64,000 nt of DNA from Streptomyces sp. CB02009 (GCF_001905825.1 NZ_LIVV01000001.1:979582-1043581), one strand, 5' to 3'. Positions 20,001 to 27,281 are shown, numbered from the stretch's first letter. Numbers and translations are program-made. The notes: generated by a model from the sequence alone, not told the origin.

Positions 20001-23000
20001 GGCGACGCGGTGTCCTCATCGAGGCACCAGGCGGCGAGACTGCGTCCTCCGATCGGCCCGACGTGGCCGGAGGCCTCGTCCAGTGTGGCGCGGAAGGCCG
20101 GCGCGTCGGCGTACAGGGCTCGGGCCTGACCCTGCGGCCGTACGCCCTGACCGGGAAGCAGGAGGACGAGGCGAGCCCGTGACCGTACGGGGGGACTGGT
20201 CGGCGTCACGCCGTCGAGCACGGCCTCCAGCTGCGTGGCGAGATCGCCGTCGGCGACGAGGGAGAGGCGATCGGGTCCCTCGTCACGGGCGGCGGCGACG
20301 GCGGCGCAGACGTCCCCCTCGTCGAGACGGCGACGGTCACGAAGACAGGCGGCGAGTCCGGCGGCGGCGGCACGCAGCCCGTCCTGCCCGTGGGCCGACA
20401 GGGTGAGCAGCCGGGGCCCGTGCGAAGGCACGCTCTCCGGCCGACGCGGGGCAGGCGGTTCCTCCAGTACGGCATGGGCGTTGGTGCCACCGAAGCCGAA
20501 GGCGTTGATCCCCGCGACGAGCGGACCGGGCGCCTCCCAGTCGCGTGCGGCGTCCACGAGGGCGAATCCGGAACCGGCCAGGTCGGGCGAGGGGGAATGT
20601 TCGGTCGCTGTCGCTGCTGTCGCTGCTGTCGCTGCTGTGCTCCGGAGCGGAGACGGCGGCAGGCGCCGCTGGCCGAGCGCGAGGACCACCTTCACCAGGC
20701 TCGGCATCCCGGCGGCGTTGAGCAGATGACCGACGTTCGTCTTGACCGAGCCGAGCAGCCGGAGTCGTCCGTCGGGAAGCGCGGGAAAGGCGTGGGCGAG
20801 CGAGCGGAGCTCGACGGGGTCGCCGAGGGGCGTGCCGGTGCCGTGCGCCTCCACGTACGACACGCTGTCGGGGCCAATGCCCGCGTCGCGGTAGGCCTGC
20901 GTGATGACCTCGCGCTGGGTCAGGGGGTTGGGCGCCATCAGGCTGAGCGAGCGCCCGTCGTTGTTCACGGCGGTGCCGCGAAGCACCGCGAGGACGGGAT
21001 CACCGGCCTCCTGCGCCTCGTCGAGCCGGGTCAGAACGAGCGCGGCGCCGCCCTCCCCGGGGACGAACCCGTCGGCCGCCGCACCGAACGCGTGGCAACG
21101 TCCGGTCGGGGAGAGCGCCCCCGCCTTCTCCAGGAGCGCGTACCCGGCCGGCGTGAGGTTGAGATGCACGCCGCCGACGACGGCGATGTCGCACTCACCG
21201 GCCTGAAGGCTGCGGCGCGCCAGATGGAGCGCGACGAGGGCCGAGGAACAGGCGGTGTCGACGGCGAGTGCGGGCCCGGTCAGGTCGAGGCAGTGCGCGA
21301 CGCGCGCGGCGAGCATGTTGGGAAGGTTCCCGGTGAGGGCGGCGGCGGGCAACTCGCCTTCTTCATGGCTCTGTTCAAGAACGCGCCGGTAGCCGCTGTC
21401 ACCTGAGGCGACGAACACCCCCACCCGCCGCCCGCGCCTGCGAGGCCCGGCGTAGCCGGCCCGCTCCAGGGCCTCGTGGGAGAGTTCCAGCAGGATCCGC
21501 GCCTGAGGGTCGGTCGCCCGCGCCTCCTCGTCCCCGATCCCGAAGAAACCGGCGTCGAAACCGTCGGGTTCGTCGAGGAACGCACCCCACCGGGCGTGGC
21601 CGTCGGCCGGATCGACCCATCGCCCCTGGGGTACGGGGGTGACGGCGTCGTAGCCGTCGAGGAGCCGGTCCCAGAACGCCTCGGGGGTATCGGCCCCGGG
21701 GAGGCGACAGGCGAGCCCCGAGACGGCGATCAACGGCTTGTCGGCCGAAGCCGAGTCGTGCGGAGCGGCCTCTGCCGCCTCGTCAGGAGCAGTCCGAGCC
21801 GACCCCTCCGGAGTGGCGTACGAAGACGGGCGGCCCCCGGCAACCGACCTGTGCGGCTGGGACGCACCCGTACTCGCACCCGCACCAGCTCCGGGTCCTG
21901 CGTCGTCGCTGCCACCGGCGAGAATGAGCCCGGCGAGGGCGGCCACCGTCGTGTGGTCACGTACGTCGGACGGGCGCAGCACGACACCGAACGCGTCCTC
22001 GAGCCCGGCCAGCACCTCCATGGCCTTGAGCGACGAGCCTCCGAGCGCCCGGAAGTCGTCGTCCAGCCCGATGGCACTGCCCGGCAGCCCGAGCGCCCGC
22101 GCCCAGAGACCGAGCACGACGGCCTCGATGTCGGGCCGGGACAGCGGCGCGGCGGCCGGCGGGAGCGCTGCGGACGGACCTTCGGCGATACGGGAAGCAT
22201 CCACTCCAAGCTCCCGACGCGCCCCCACCCCGTCCACCGTGCGATTGCCACCCCGTACGGCCGACCGCTCATGAACCAACTCCTCCGACCGGCCCCCACT
22301 CCGCTGCCGAGGCAGAGTGTCGGACGACGGCTGCCGGACCTCGGCCAGCTCCGTCACGTCCGCCGCCATGTCGGCTGTCGCGTTGGCCGCCATGTCGGCT
22401 GCCATGTCCGCCACCGCTTCGGCCGTCACGTCCGCTGTCGCGTCGGCCGTCACATCGCCCGCCATGTCCGCCGCCACGCCGGCCGTCACGTCCGTCGTCA
22501 GGGCTCCGATCCCCGAGACCCCCACGGACGCCCGCCCCGCGATCTCCGGGTACTCGCCCCTCTCGAAGCGCTCACGGAGCACCCCGCGACGCACCTTCCC
22601 GCTCGTCGTACGCGGGAACCCGCGTACGGGCAGCGCCACGACCCGTACGTCGTCGTGCCCCAGGGCCGCGCGGACCCGGTCGCGGACCGCGTGCAGGAGC
22701 TCGGCGGTCACGGAGGACAGGGGAGGAGCGGGCGCGAGGAAGACGACCACCCGCTCGCCACCGCTGCTGTTCCCGTCGCTGCCCTCGCTGCCCTCGCTGC
22801 CTTCAGCGTCCGGGAGGTCGGTCGAGCCCACGACCGCGATCGGGCACAGAGCGAGGCCCGGCGTGTTCGCCGCGACCTCCTCCAGGTCCGACGCGTGCAG
22901 CGTGTGCCCGTCGACGAAGACGACGTCCTTGGACCGGCCGGTCACACAGAGCCGCCCCTCGCGCAGGAACCCCAGGTCCCCCGTACGCAGCCACGCACCG

Positions 23001-24223
23001 CGAAACGCCTCCGCCGTGGCCTCCACGGCGCCGTGGTAGCCGCGGGCCACCTGCGGACCGCTGACCTCGATGTGGCCGACCCGGCGCTCCTCGACGGGGT
23101 GCCCCGCGTCGTCGGTGATCCGTACGGCGCACCCGTGCACGGGGCTGCCCACGTCCATCAGTTCCACCGCGTCCGGTCCGGGCGCGGTGTCCACGGCGCG
23201 CCCGCGACCGAGCGCGGCCCTGTCGAGGGCGAGCGGCCGGGCGACCTCCCCGGGCGGCGGGAACGTGACGGCAAGGGTGGACTCCGCGAGGCCGTACACG
23301 GGAGTGGGCGCGTACGCGGGGAGTCCGGTCGGTCGCATCCGCCCGACGAAGGCCCGCCAGACGGCCGGCGAGATCGGCTCGGCGCCGACCAGCATCATCC
23401 GTACACACGTCAGGTCGAGACGCGCGAGTGCGTCCGCCGGGACGCGTCGCTCGACGAGGGCCAGGGCGAAGTTGGCGGCCGAGAGCAGCGTCGCCCGATG
23501 CCGGGAGGCGGCCTCCAGCCACCGCAGGGGCCGCTTGGCGAACGTCAGCGGTTCGATCCGCACTTGCCTGATGCGTGCCGACATCGGCACGAGGTGGGTG
23601 CCGATGAGCCCCATGTCGTGGAAGTACGGCATCCAGGTGGCGAGCACATCCGCGGAACGGATGCCTGCTGCGGCGCGGATCTGCGCCAGATTGGCGAGAA
23701 CGGCCGCGTGCGTCAGTTCGACCCCCTTCGGCGCTCCTGTGCTGCCGGAGGAGAACTGCAGAAACGCCACGTCGCCGGGCACCCGCTCGGGCAGCGCCAG
23801 CGGAGCGGGGTGCTCGCGGAGCTCTTCGAGTGTCAGGGAGCGTACGGAGCCGGGCAGGGCATCGAGCACCGGCAGGGCCGAGGCGCCGACGGCGACCGGC
23901 GGCTCGTCGAGGAACTCCCACACGGGCCGCACGCGCCGTACGTCGGGGGCGAGCGGTACTGGGACGAGCCCGGCGGCGACGGCGCCCCAGAAGAGCGGCA
24001 GGAACTCCTCGCTCCGCTCGGCGGGCAGCACCACATGGCTTCCCGGCGCGAGCCTGGCGTCGAGGAACCCTCCGGCGACGCGCAGGGCATCGGCGATCAG
24101 GGCGCGATGGCTGACGGTCCTCTCCGTGCCGTCGCCGTCGACGTGGACGATGCCTTCGTCGGGCGCGGCCTCGGCCGCACCGGCCAGCACGTCCCACAGC
24201 ACTGTCTCGCCGTATCCCCGCAT
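11024..24223 (-). CDS. Single-gene PKS-NRPS hybrid with FAAL loading and a terminal acyl-ACP-reductase-like domain
   Basis: 4,399 residues. Domains in order, with approximate residues: FAAL/acyl-AMP ligase (1-560; SSGSTGAPKG at about 160, WMPYFHDMGLIG); ACP1 (Ser731 in GGSSL); ketosynthase (832-1260; Cys992 in DTACSS, His1127, His1166); acyltransferase (1355-1650; Ser1446 in GHSVGE; RAFHSP near 1549 points to malonyl-CoA); ketoreductase (1970-2200; GGAGGVG, Tyr2116); ACP2 (Ser2261 in GLDSL); condensation (2330-2790; HHAAADG, His2484); adenylation (2830-3330; TSGSTGRPK); PCP (Ser3399 in GGDSL); second condensation (3475-3900; HHLIGDG, His3609); acyl-ACP-reductase-like domain (3943-4399). No DH, ER or TE is present. 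All catalytic motifs look intact. By inference it activates a fatty acid, extends it once with malonate, reduces the keto group, adds one amino acid and releases reductively. ATG 24223, preceded by a G-rich ribosome site, is preferred to an adjacent TTG. No tailoring genes flank it. Confidence 0.93.
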   Translation of the reverse strand: MRGYGETVLWDVLAGAAEAAPDEGIVHVDGDGTERTVSHRALIADALRVAGGFLDARLAPGSHVVLPAERSEEFLPLFWGAVAAGLVPVPLAPDVRRVRPVWEFLDEPPVAVGASALPVLDALPGSVRSLTLEELREHPAPLALPERVPGDVAFLQFSSGSTGAPKGVELTHAAVLANLAQIRAAAGIRSADVLATWMPYFHDMGLIGTHLVPMSARIRQVRIEPLTFAKRPLRWLEAASRHRATLLSAANFALALVERRVPADALARLDLTCVRMMLVGAEPISPAVWRAFVGRMRPTGLPAYAPTPVYGLAESTLAVTFPPPGEVARPLALDRAALGRGRAVDTAPGPDAVELMDVGSPVHGCAVRITDDAGHPVEERRVGHIEVSGPQVARGYHGAVEATAEAFRGAWLRTGDLGFLREGRLCVTGRSKDVVFVDGHTLHASDLEEVAANTPGLALCPIAVVGSTDLPDAEGSEGSEGSDGNSSGGERVVVFLAPAPPLSSVTAELLHAVRDRVRAALGHDDVRVVALPVRGFPRTTSGKVRRGVLRERFERGEYPEIAGRASVGVSGIGALTTDVTAGVAADMAGDVTADATADVTAEAVADMAADMAANATADMAADVTELAEVRQPSSDTLPRQRSGGRSEELVHERSAVRGGNRTVDGVGARRELGVDASRIAEGPSAALPPAAAPLSRPDIEAVVLGLWARALGLPGSAIGLDDDFRALGGSSLKAMEVLAGLEDAFGVVLRPSDVRDHTTVAALAGLILAGGSDDAGPGAGAGASTGASQPHRSVAGGRPSSYATPEGSARTAPDEAAEAAPHDSASADKPLIAVSGLACRLPGADTPEAFWDRLLDGYDAVTPVPQGRWVDPADGHARWGAFLDEPDGFDAGFFGIGDEEARATDPQARILLELSHEALERAGYAGPRRRGRRVGVFVASGDSGYRRVLEQSHEEGELPAAALTGNLPNMLAARVAHCLDLTGPALAVDTACSSALVALHLARRSLQAGECDIAVVGGVHLNLTPAGYALLEKAGALSPTGRCHAFGAAADGFVPGEGGAALVLTRLDEAQEAGDPVLAVLRGTAVNNDGRSLSLMAPNPLTQREVITQAYRDAGIGPDSVSYVEAHGTGTPLGDPVELRSLAHAFPALPDGRLRLLGSVKTNVGHLLNAAGMPSLVKVVLALGQRRLPPSPLRSTAATAATAATATEHSPSPDLAGSGFALVDAARDWEAPGPLVAGINAFGFGGTNAHAVLEEPPAPRRPESVPSHGPRLLTLSAHGQDGLRAAAAGLAACLRDRRRLDEGDVCAAVAAARDEGPDRLSLVADGDLATQLEAVLDGVTPTSPPVRSRARLVLLLPGQGVRPQGQARALYADAPAFRATLDEASGHVGPIGGRSLAAWCLDEDTASPDALARTEIAQPLLVAYGVALARQVRAWGITPDAVAGHSVGEIAAACVAGTLSLADAVRFAAERGRLMAELCAPGAMAAVRCGEDAVADLLARAQGELSVAAVNGPDQVVLAGTETAVERAIAALSARGVVARRLGVSRAFHSPLMDPALDALTEAARTLVLRTLTERTMSLRSTPLISTVTAGWQPVLEPDYLRAHARQPVRFGAAVERLLGDGYDTFVELGAGALGGSVRAVAGAHPRGGRAVALSAGHQGGARGLLATVGRLWERGVPLDRSGLDAGRARISDVPTYPFQRRRYWPAAAPLPRPPVSLPQAPHQSSDPSAAPAPAQPQARSTPLVHRVGWEDAPSAVGPGPRSVLLAGPDSPLSCAFADRLVSRGVTVRRAASDTFVGDGAVPEGAPTPEVVVLLAGPAVEPESADALDAAQLAMATGLQNLLPELALHRPRVLVVTEDVHVTGVGPERPRPAQAVLTGLTLALPAEFPGVVAHSVDLSSLDGTDAQLDALDHELAARPLAQAQADGGAGLRPAHAVAWRAGRRLGRTTEAVTTEPGMRRGPDGAALPPHGTYLITGGAGGVGAALARDLAGRGRPTLLLTGRSAEPPTGLLAELRSLGATVDYRAADVSRAADIDTLLAGLPRLDVLIHAAGVVRPGTLRAKTPDELADVLAAKTRGTELLARGVARHDLRPALCVAFSSVASVLPGLAGAIGDYAAANAYLDAFAAAERAAGRAWLAVNFAAFADTGLVSGTSSARGPVPLATGEALDALRTACGLDAAQIVVADLGRRAAPAPRTSAGFGVPPLLSAAPTTASRTDQAATTPSGSVSDVLRRLLSEALHVSPDALGDDDPLLGLGLDSLMAVDLVKRLEQELDRSLPITLFFEHHTLGELARELGREPGEPGAPSTPGEPEAELDSGTDQAPAGGPFSLTPVQLAFHTQGGLYPDVPAYGYVSQDIRGPLDPDLLGEALGLLADRHSMLRIRLLPGDSAPAQAVAPSASHGTPRMHAPDWYEVRALPGVRPPEEEFAALEEALCNRPFDLTAEAPVRAVLATAGASSAGDANGAGGHAAERFARLVLVVHHAAADGFSLNILGEELWTLYTALSLGRTPELPPLALDFAAYVAHEQSERSDSALAEDRSYWREVLGGRGEPLALPYDGDPLGLPEPPLLAHQMAPGPHLTAALRETAATHGVSLFHLLLAVYARCLSRWSGGREDVTVNVARARREARLAGIDRLVGPLADTLPVPARVGPDDSVHALAVRLRDAWPESERHSRLTSLDLARLLPADGAGPRTTAPASFSFARFPVALDPDCPVEVRPASAGTASAATRLSLLCWESDGELAFSWNFPARLFDRSTVARLAAEHVAELHEAAGLAAPPAGTGEKGRTDRSDGADVTDARDATGEFAANATEFAGSVPDTASPAGRDIVARLRAQFRATPDAVAVDTDGSLLTYAELDRASGALAARLRDSGVVPGDLVGLLTEPGADAVIGVVGILRAGAGWVPLDAAHPPVRLADQLHRSRTGVLVCHAATKDSAAALASSASITLVAADAPCLGPHASPLRPHASSVGSHTPSPADESPAPGPDSLAYVIFTSGSTGRPKAVPITRRSMTNYLDWALAAFGYGAGDRLAQTASLCFDASVRQLLAPLLVGATVVTLPRQLLRDPEALLDRVEQSRISVWSSVPSLWSRLLEAAETRVRAGGLSPDLSALRWIHVGGEALPPAHVRRWYDLFGPGHRIANLYGPTESTINATFHIIDTRPADDVRTLPIGTPLTGTEVDVVSDDGGRRCAPGEPGELLIAGVGLTPGYLHAPELTAAAFVERDGRRWYRSGDRVRRGEDGVLEFLGRLDDQVKIRGHRVELGEIESALLTHPAVARAAVVHREERLSAFVQCLPGVEAPDSTAVRAHLARTLPEYMLPARIHLVEELPLTGTGKIDRAVLKPPGTEPELPGRGASGSLPSTSTEVLLSRVWSEFLDADADAIRREDDFFALGGDSLLILQVFARLRETIPALPRPTVVYSHRTLAALAAAIDRGPTDEPSPAASQPPSPSQPTASAQPASPSPSQPAASAPALSPSPFPLSPSQRGFLLAEAMAPGSPTAWLACLRVDGPLRPDAFQQAVDACVVRHPMLRTVFPAGVRPPVQQELPPTLRLPVDFETLDAPDLLAARIAEEWQRRFESWAWPLLRLRLLTLGPDEHALVVHAHHLIGDGYSVALLGRELLAVYDRVVRGEGAELPPLRGAFRDHVELRDHRSASVGGGSCRVSARDDEPYRRPVLGRPAGDRISVREPEAPAYRSTGFTLAADQVAALRRIAADAGTTLFAPVLTAYYRTLAATTGQEDLILGLAVSGRDDAHPDAHLVFGPYAAAVPLRPGRRSGLRSDRRTFADDLRAVVKEVEAARSEDVQPPRGDGGLPPTAQFFFTYLDFSALGPMSGETLSVRWDDADAELAPPPVGTDTFLAVRPVGEGELRVTLRAATAAFPQEAAFAAFTETLRNALIESALGTGGREPRRSVGASQVGASSVGASSVGASSPGVLDSALIGYLPPPELLAAPTAVGGHSRPGRTGTQATADAAASREQLRELLFPGGRPRLLEEIDTPLGRSGFVCLPLFADELASTPDLAARTARAVELAAASGARSVSLAGMIPSLTAYGFGVLRETEAPTALTTGHAATAVSVVKTVHAALVRTGLGPVGRRGLGEPGRFSELGDLPGLADLSVAVVGLGSIGSSSLELLLTLASEPPARLLLCDVPGSAERLRTLADGLIARGLARNVEVHESGRSALPAAVYEADLLVTAVSGGGTLLDVSRLRPGTIVVDDSFPHCFDTTKALARMRDRRDVLIVGGGLLTVGAAGSGGSAGVGGSAGADGFVDVGGSVGVGGSAGISGSVERRTAPGLPPAVAAGYAARSWLPDTIASCRLESLLHAVDPELPLVHGLVDARLALAYWRGVEAAGVTAGPLHLLGHAVAAQDDDLAGFPGVSPAGSTHPTSEVAQVP
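11027..12397 (-). other. Acyl-ACP-reductase-like C-terminal domain of the megasynthase
   Basis: The last ~457 residues do not resemble a thioesterase or an NmrA-type thioester reductase. They follow, in order, the landmarks of cyanobacterial long-chain acyl-ACP reductase as I recall it from Synechococcus: LIGYLPPPELL at the start, SLAGMIPSLTAYG, LTTGHAATAV, a Rossmann turn VAVVGLGSIGSS (about 4125), VVDDSFPHCFD, and IASCRLESLL near the end. The Cys of that last motif (residue 4321, codon 11261-11263) falls where the catalytic Cys294 lies in the cyanobacterial enzyme. A Gly/Ser-rich insert (repeats of GGSAG and GGSVG) interrupts the domain after GGGLLTVG. The implied reaction is NADPH-dependent release of a carrier-bound acyl or peptidyl thioester as an aldehyde. 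The alignment is by eye and memory. Confidence 0.65.
22340..22500 (-). repeat. Repeat-coded Ala/Asp/Met/Thr linker between FAAL and ACP1
   Basis: Degenerate short repeats of GCCATGTCGGC and GTCACGTCC type encode a low-complexity linker built from ADMAAD, DVTAD and similar elements. This is an inter-domain linker of the megasynthase. Comparable short repeats occur at about 12414-12475 (15-base units coding VGASS), at 20603-20640 (GCTGCTGTC units, Ala/Thr-rich) and at 11355-11460 (Gly/Ser-rich). Confidence 0.7.
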
Positions 24224-24704
24224 CAACGCCCCCCGTGCATCTGCCCGAGGTGAGCCCTCCCGCGGCCGCGCGAGAAGGACCGCTCCGGGTCTGCTCTGTT
24301 CTGATCTGAAAACTGAAATGGATGGAACTGACCTGAACTCAACCGAATCGGCCTGGACCAGACTGAACGGGACTGCACGGAACTGGTCTGTTTCGGTCCC
24401 CGGTCATCATGACTGATCACAGATCCCGCACAGCACCGGAGAGCGCCCCGAGGCCCACGACCAGGAGCGTGATGCGGTAGGGAGATGCGGCCGAAGGACC
24501 GGTGAGCCATCGGGGTGATCAGGCCCGAGGAGTGGTGCCGGAGGCCCCTCCGGCGTGACCTCTTCGCGTAGACCGGGGTTGGGTGATGGCGGAGGAACCA
24601 CTTCCGCACAGCACCCCGTCACCGACCACGACCGCCACCCCCGGTCGGCGCTGCTCCGGCCCGCCGCCCCGGGCCGCGCCGGCCCTCATGACCCGGAGTC
24701 GTCC
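24224..24704. promoter_or_regulatory. Intergenic region between megasynthase and inhibitor gene
   Basis: 481 bases without a supported gene, between the divergent megasynthase and subtilisin-inhibitor genes; both promoters must lie here. From 24290 to 24420 the G+C drops and the short word CTGAAC/CTGAA/AACTG recurs many times on the plus strand, with further CTGATC elements. This looks like a degenerate repeat or operator array upstream of the megasynthase. I could not fix a -35/-10 pair. Confidence 0.4.
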
Positions 24705-25133
24705 ATGCCGCGCTTCACCCGCCTTGCCGTGGCCCTGTCCCTGGCAGCCCTCTCCACCTGTTCCACCGCCGCGGTCGCCTCCGGCGTCGCACCGGCCCCC
24801 GTGGACCACCTCACCCTGACGGTGACCCACAGCGGCGATCCGGCCGCCGACGGCACGTTCGAGCTCACCTGCCACCCGGCGGGCGGCACGCACCGCGCAC
24901 CGCAGGCGGCCTGCGACCGACTCGACGAAGTGACGACGTGGGGCACCGACCCCTTCGCACCGCCGCAGCCGGACTCCCTCTGCACGATGCAGTACGGAGG
25001 CCCGGCCACGGCCCACGTCACGGGCACATGGGCGGGCCGCCCGGTGGACGCCACGTTCAACCGCACGGACGGCTGCGAGATCGCCCGCTGGGACAGCTTC
25101 ACGCCGGTACTGCCCACGATGACGGCGGCCTGA
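24705..25133 (+). CDS. Subtilisin inhibitor (SSI) family protein
   Basis: 142 residues: a signal peptide (about 1-26) and a mature inhibitor of about 110 residues. The four cysteines (56, 70, 93, 124) match the two SSI disulfides in spacing. The reactive-site loop is CTMQY, with Met95 at P1 exactly two residues after the third Cys, as in the classical Streptomyces inhibitor (CPMVY). It should be an extracellular dimeric inhibitor of subtilisin-type proteases, possibly of the two S8 proteases in this window. P1' is Gln rather than Val. The ATG at 24705 gives a normal signal peptide. Confidence 0.88.
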   Translation: MPRFTRLAVALSLAALSTCSTAAVASGVAPAPVDHLTLTVTHSGDPAADGTFELTCHPAGGTHRAPQAACDRLDEVTTWGTDPFAPPQPDSLCTMQYGGPATAHVTGTWAGRPVDATFNRTDGCEIARWDSFTPVLPTMTAA

Positions 25134-25336
25134 CGCCGCTCCAGGGCGATCAGGGGGCGTTGGGGGAGCGCGCCCGCCCTCGGCGCCCGCGATCCGACCA
25201 GACGGAGCGTCCTCCACCTGCGTACGACGCTGCGGGCACTCCTTAACATGAGCGGCTCGGCGTGCCTCGGGGGTAGCCTGTCCCGCTCATGGGGCCTGCG
25301 TGATCAACGCGTCGGGTTGTCACGAAAGGAGGCCTC

Positions 25337-25969
25337 GTGCGGCCGCTGAGAAGGCTCTTCAAGACGCTCAGGCACACCCACGAGGCACCCGGCGACGAGA
25401 CGTTCGCGAAAACCAGACCGTGTGAGTGCTCCCCCGAATGGCCGGCGCTTGAGACAGTGGCAAACGGCTACATCATGCGCGCGCTGCCTTCGTCGCACTA
25501 CAGCATCATGACGAACCCGGAGATCGGGACGTTCGTTGCTCGGTGCACGGAGTGCCACGCCAGGTACCCGGCACCGTGGACAGTGGACGCGAACGAGCCG
25601 ATGCCCTACGGCTCCGCGCGGGACGCCGCCGAGCTCACTGCCCAGGAGCGTCCGCATGGCCCCGTCGAGGCGGATTACACGATCAGCACCGCCAGCGGGA
25701 ACGATTGGCCCGCGCTGCCCGGGACCGACTACGCGACGCTCCTCCGGCCTCGCTCACTGGTCTGCGAGTCGGTCGAAGCGGAGGGGGATCACTCCTTCCG
25801 TACAGGAACAGCTCTGATCTCGGTCTCATGGGAGCTCGCGGGCACTTGGGCGGTACACGTCGAGGGTGCTGCTTCCTTGGAAGCCGCCGACCTGATCGTC
25901 GAAGAGATGGCACGACAACTCGGGGAGGCGGCCGGCGAGACGGCCCTCCAACACAGGGTCAACGGCTAG
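25337..25969 (+). CDS. Hypothetical protein with N-terminal Cys pairs
   Basis: 210 residues, GTG start with a strong AAAGGAGG ribosome site at 25325-25332. The N-terminal third holds CEC and, about 40 residues later, CTEC, suggesting a zinc-binding ribbon. The C-terminal half has alternating strands and an acidic helix (LEAADLIVEEMARQLGEAAGE). No family recognised. It begins the accessory region and may be an orphan immunity-type or regulatory protein; that is a guess from context only. Confidence 0.6.
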   Translation: MRPLRRLFKTLRHTHEAPGDETFAKTRPCECSPEWPALETVANGYIMRALPSSHYSIMTNPEIGTFVARCTECHARYPAPWTVDANEPMPYGSARDAAELTAQERPHGPVEADYTISTASGNDWPALPGTDYATLLRPRSLVCESVEAEGDHSFRTGTALISVSWELAGTWAVHVEGAASLEAADLIVEEMARQLGEAAGETALQHRVNG

Positions 25970-26026
25970 CACCGCCTGGCCGATCTTTCTCGGAGCCGGA
26001 TCGGTCCGGGCGCCGCGACCGAACGC

Positions 26027-26056
26027 TGATGCGCACGGACGATGGTGGAGTCGACC
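26027..26056 (-). mobile_element. Transposase scrap, inverted orientation
   Basis: Read on the minus strand this codes VDSTIVRAHQ, a typical IS5-family DDE transposase segment. The same segment (VDPTIVRAHR) occurs on the plus strand at 26090-26119, so two copies lie head-to-head about 33 bases apart. Too short to be functional. Confidence 0.5.
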
Positions 26057-26089
26057 GGGATGTCCCCAACGACTTGGGCACGGAGTAGT

Positions 26090-26661
26090 GGATCGTCTCG
26101 GTAGACCCCACCATCGTCCGGGCTCATCGGCACGCCGCCGGGGCCTGTCGAAGGGGCCCCGGCCGGTGAGCCAGATAATCATGCCCTCGGACGTTCCTGC
26201 GGCGGCTTGACCGCCAAGATCCACCTCGTCGCGGACAGCTGCTGTCGTCCGCTCGCTTTCACCGTCACGCCTTGCCAGGCCGGTGACGCATCAGCTTCTG
26301 AGCAGGTGATGGCCCGCTTGCGAGTGCCTCGTGTCTCGGTCGGCCCCGTACAACCCCGCGCGTGGTCTTGGCGGAGAAGGCGTACTCGTCTCGCGTAATT
26401 CGTGGCTACCTAAGACGACATGGCATCAGAACGGTGATTCCTCAGCCTGCGGACAGGGTCGCGAATCGCATACGCCGCGGCAAGACTGGAGGTCGGCCTC
26501 CCGCGTTTGATCGCGACGCCTACAAACAGCGCAACACCGTAGAGCGATGCATCAACCACCTCAAGCAATGGCGCGGACTCGCCACCCGATACGACAACAC
26601 CGCAACGATCTACCTCGCTGCGCTCCACATCGCCGGGATCTTCATCTGGGCCCCGAGGTGA
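26090..26661 (+). pseudogene. IS5-family transposase remnant (C-terminal two thirds, two frameshifts)
   Basis: Three consecutive segments in different frames rebuild a transposase: VDPTIVRAHRHAAGA (26090 on); then, after a frameshift near 26150, ALGRSCGGLTAKIHLVAD; then, after another near 26340, VVLAEKAYSSRVIRGYLRRHG, followed by the conserved C-terminus YKQRNTVERCINHLKQWRG and IFIWAPR. The N-terminus is missing and the element is dead. Its stop (26659-26661) lies two bases from the stop of the minus-strand gene at 26664. The right inverted repeat is not recognisable. Confidence 0.8.
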
Positions 26662-26663
26662 CG

Positions 26664-27281
26664 TCAGTCGTCGAACCAGACGACCAGCCTCACGTCGTCG
26701 TCGCCGTGCAGTTCGGCGAGGGTTCTCATGACGGTCCAGACGGGGCCCCACTCATGGTCCGGCACTGCGTCGCGGCGCCTGAGGCGCTCGACACGGAACA
26801 TCTGGTCTCCATCGATCCACTGGGAGCCCTCCGGGAAGTGCATGCCGGGATGACACGCGATGCGGGCCGACTGTCCGCAGAGCTGGACGAATCGCTGAGG
26901 GGCGGAGTAGTGCCGCTGGAGGAACTGCCAGTCGCCTTGCGGATCAAGGTAGTACTCGTGGATGTAGGCATCCGGCTCGGCGGACTCCTCATCCCAGTCG
27001 ACCCGCTTGATCTCCGTCCAGCTGACCCAGCTCGCGCTTCGCCCGGCCGTCGTCTCATGGCCGTCGCGGACACGGTTCGATACGTCGGCAGGCAGTCCAC
27101 GGACGGGAGCCACCGGCACGAACTGCTCGTTGTCGCAGACGCCGAACAGAGCGCCAAAGGCGTCGTAATTTCTCGGCACCTTCAGGTGGTCCAGGTCGAT
27201 GGTGGCGTGCCAGAACGAGTCCGCCTCATGGTCTCGATAGTCACGCTGGCACTCGATGAAGCCCCAGATGTCCTTACCCAT
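26664..27281 (-). CDS. Orphan hypothetical protein, immunity-like
   Basis: 205 residues, acidic and rich in Trp and Tyr (DIWGFIECQRDYRDHEADSF, WDEESAEPDAYIHEYYLD, LVVWFDD at the end). No membrane segment or catalytic motif. Size, acidity and aromatic content are like many bacterial immunity proteins, and the gene lies among IS remnants with similar orphans, but I do not recognise the family. Its stop lies two bases from the stop of the adjacent transposase remnant. Confidence 0.6.
   Translation of the reverse strand: MGKDIWGFIECQRDYRDHEADSFWHATIDLDHLKVPRNYDAFGALFGVCDNEQFVPVAPVRGLPADVSNRVRDGHETTAGRSASWVSWTEIKRVDWDEESAEPDAYIHEYYLDPQGDWQFLQRHYSAPQRFVQLCGQSARIACHPGMHFPEGSQWIDGDQMFRVERLRRRDAVPDHEWGPVWTVMRTLAELHGDDDVRLVVWFDD

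Noticed and set aside
15428..20182. Very long plus-strand open frame opposite the megasynthase
   Set aside because: It is the antisense of PKS/NRPS coding DNA; its translation is Arg/Gly-rich with no domain, and the high G+C keeps shadow frames open.
24224..24226. TTG as the megasynthase start
   Set aside because: The adjacent ATG at 24223 is a better start with the same G-rich ribosome site.
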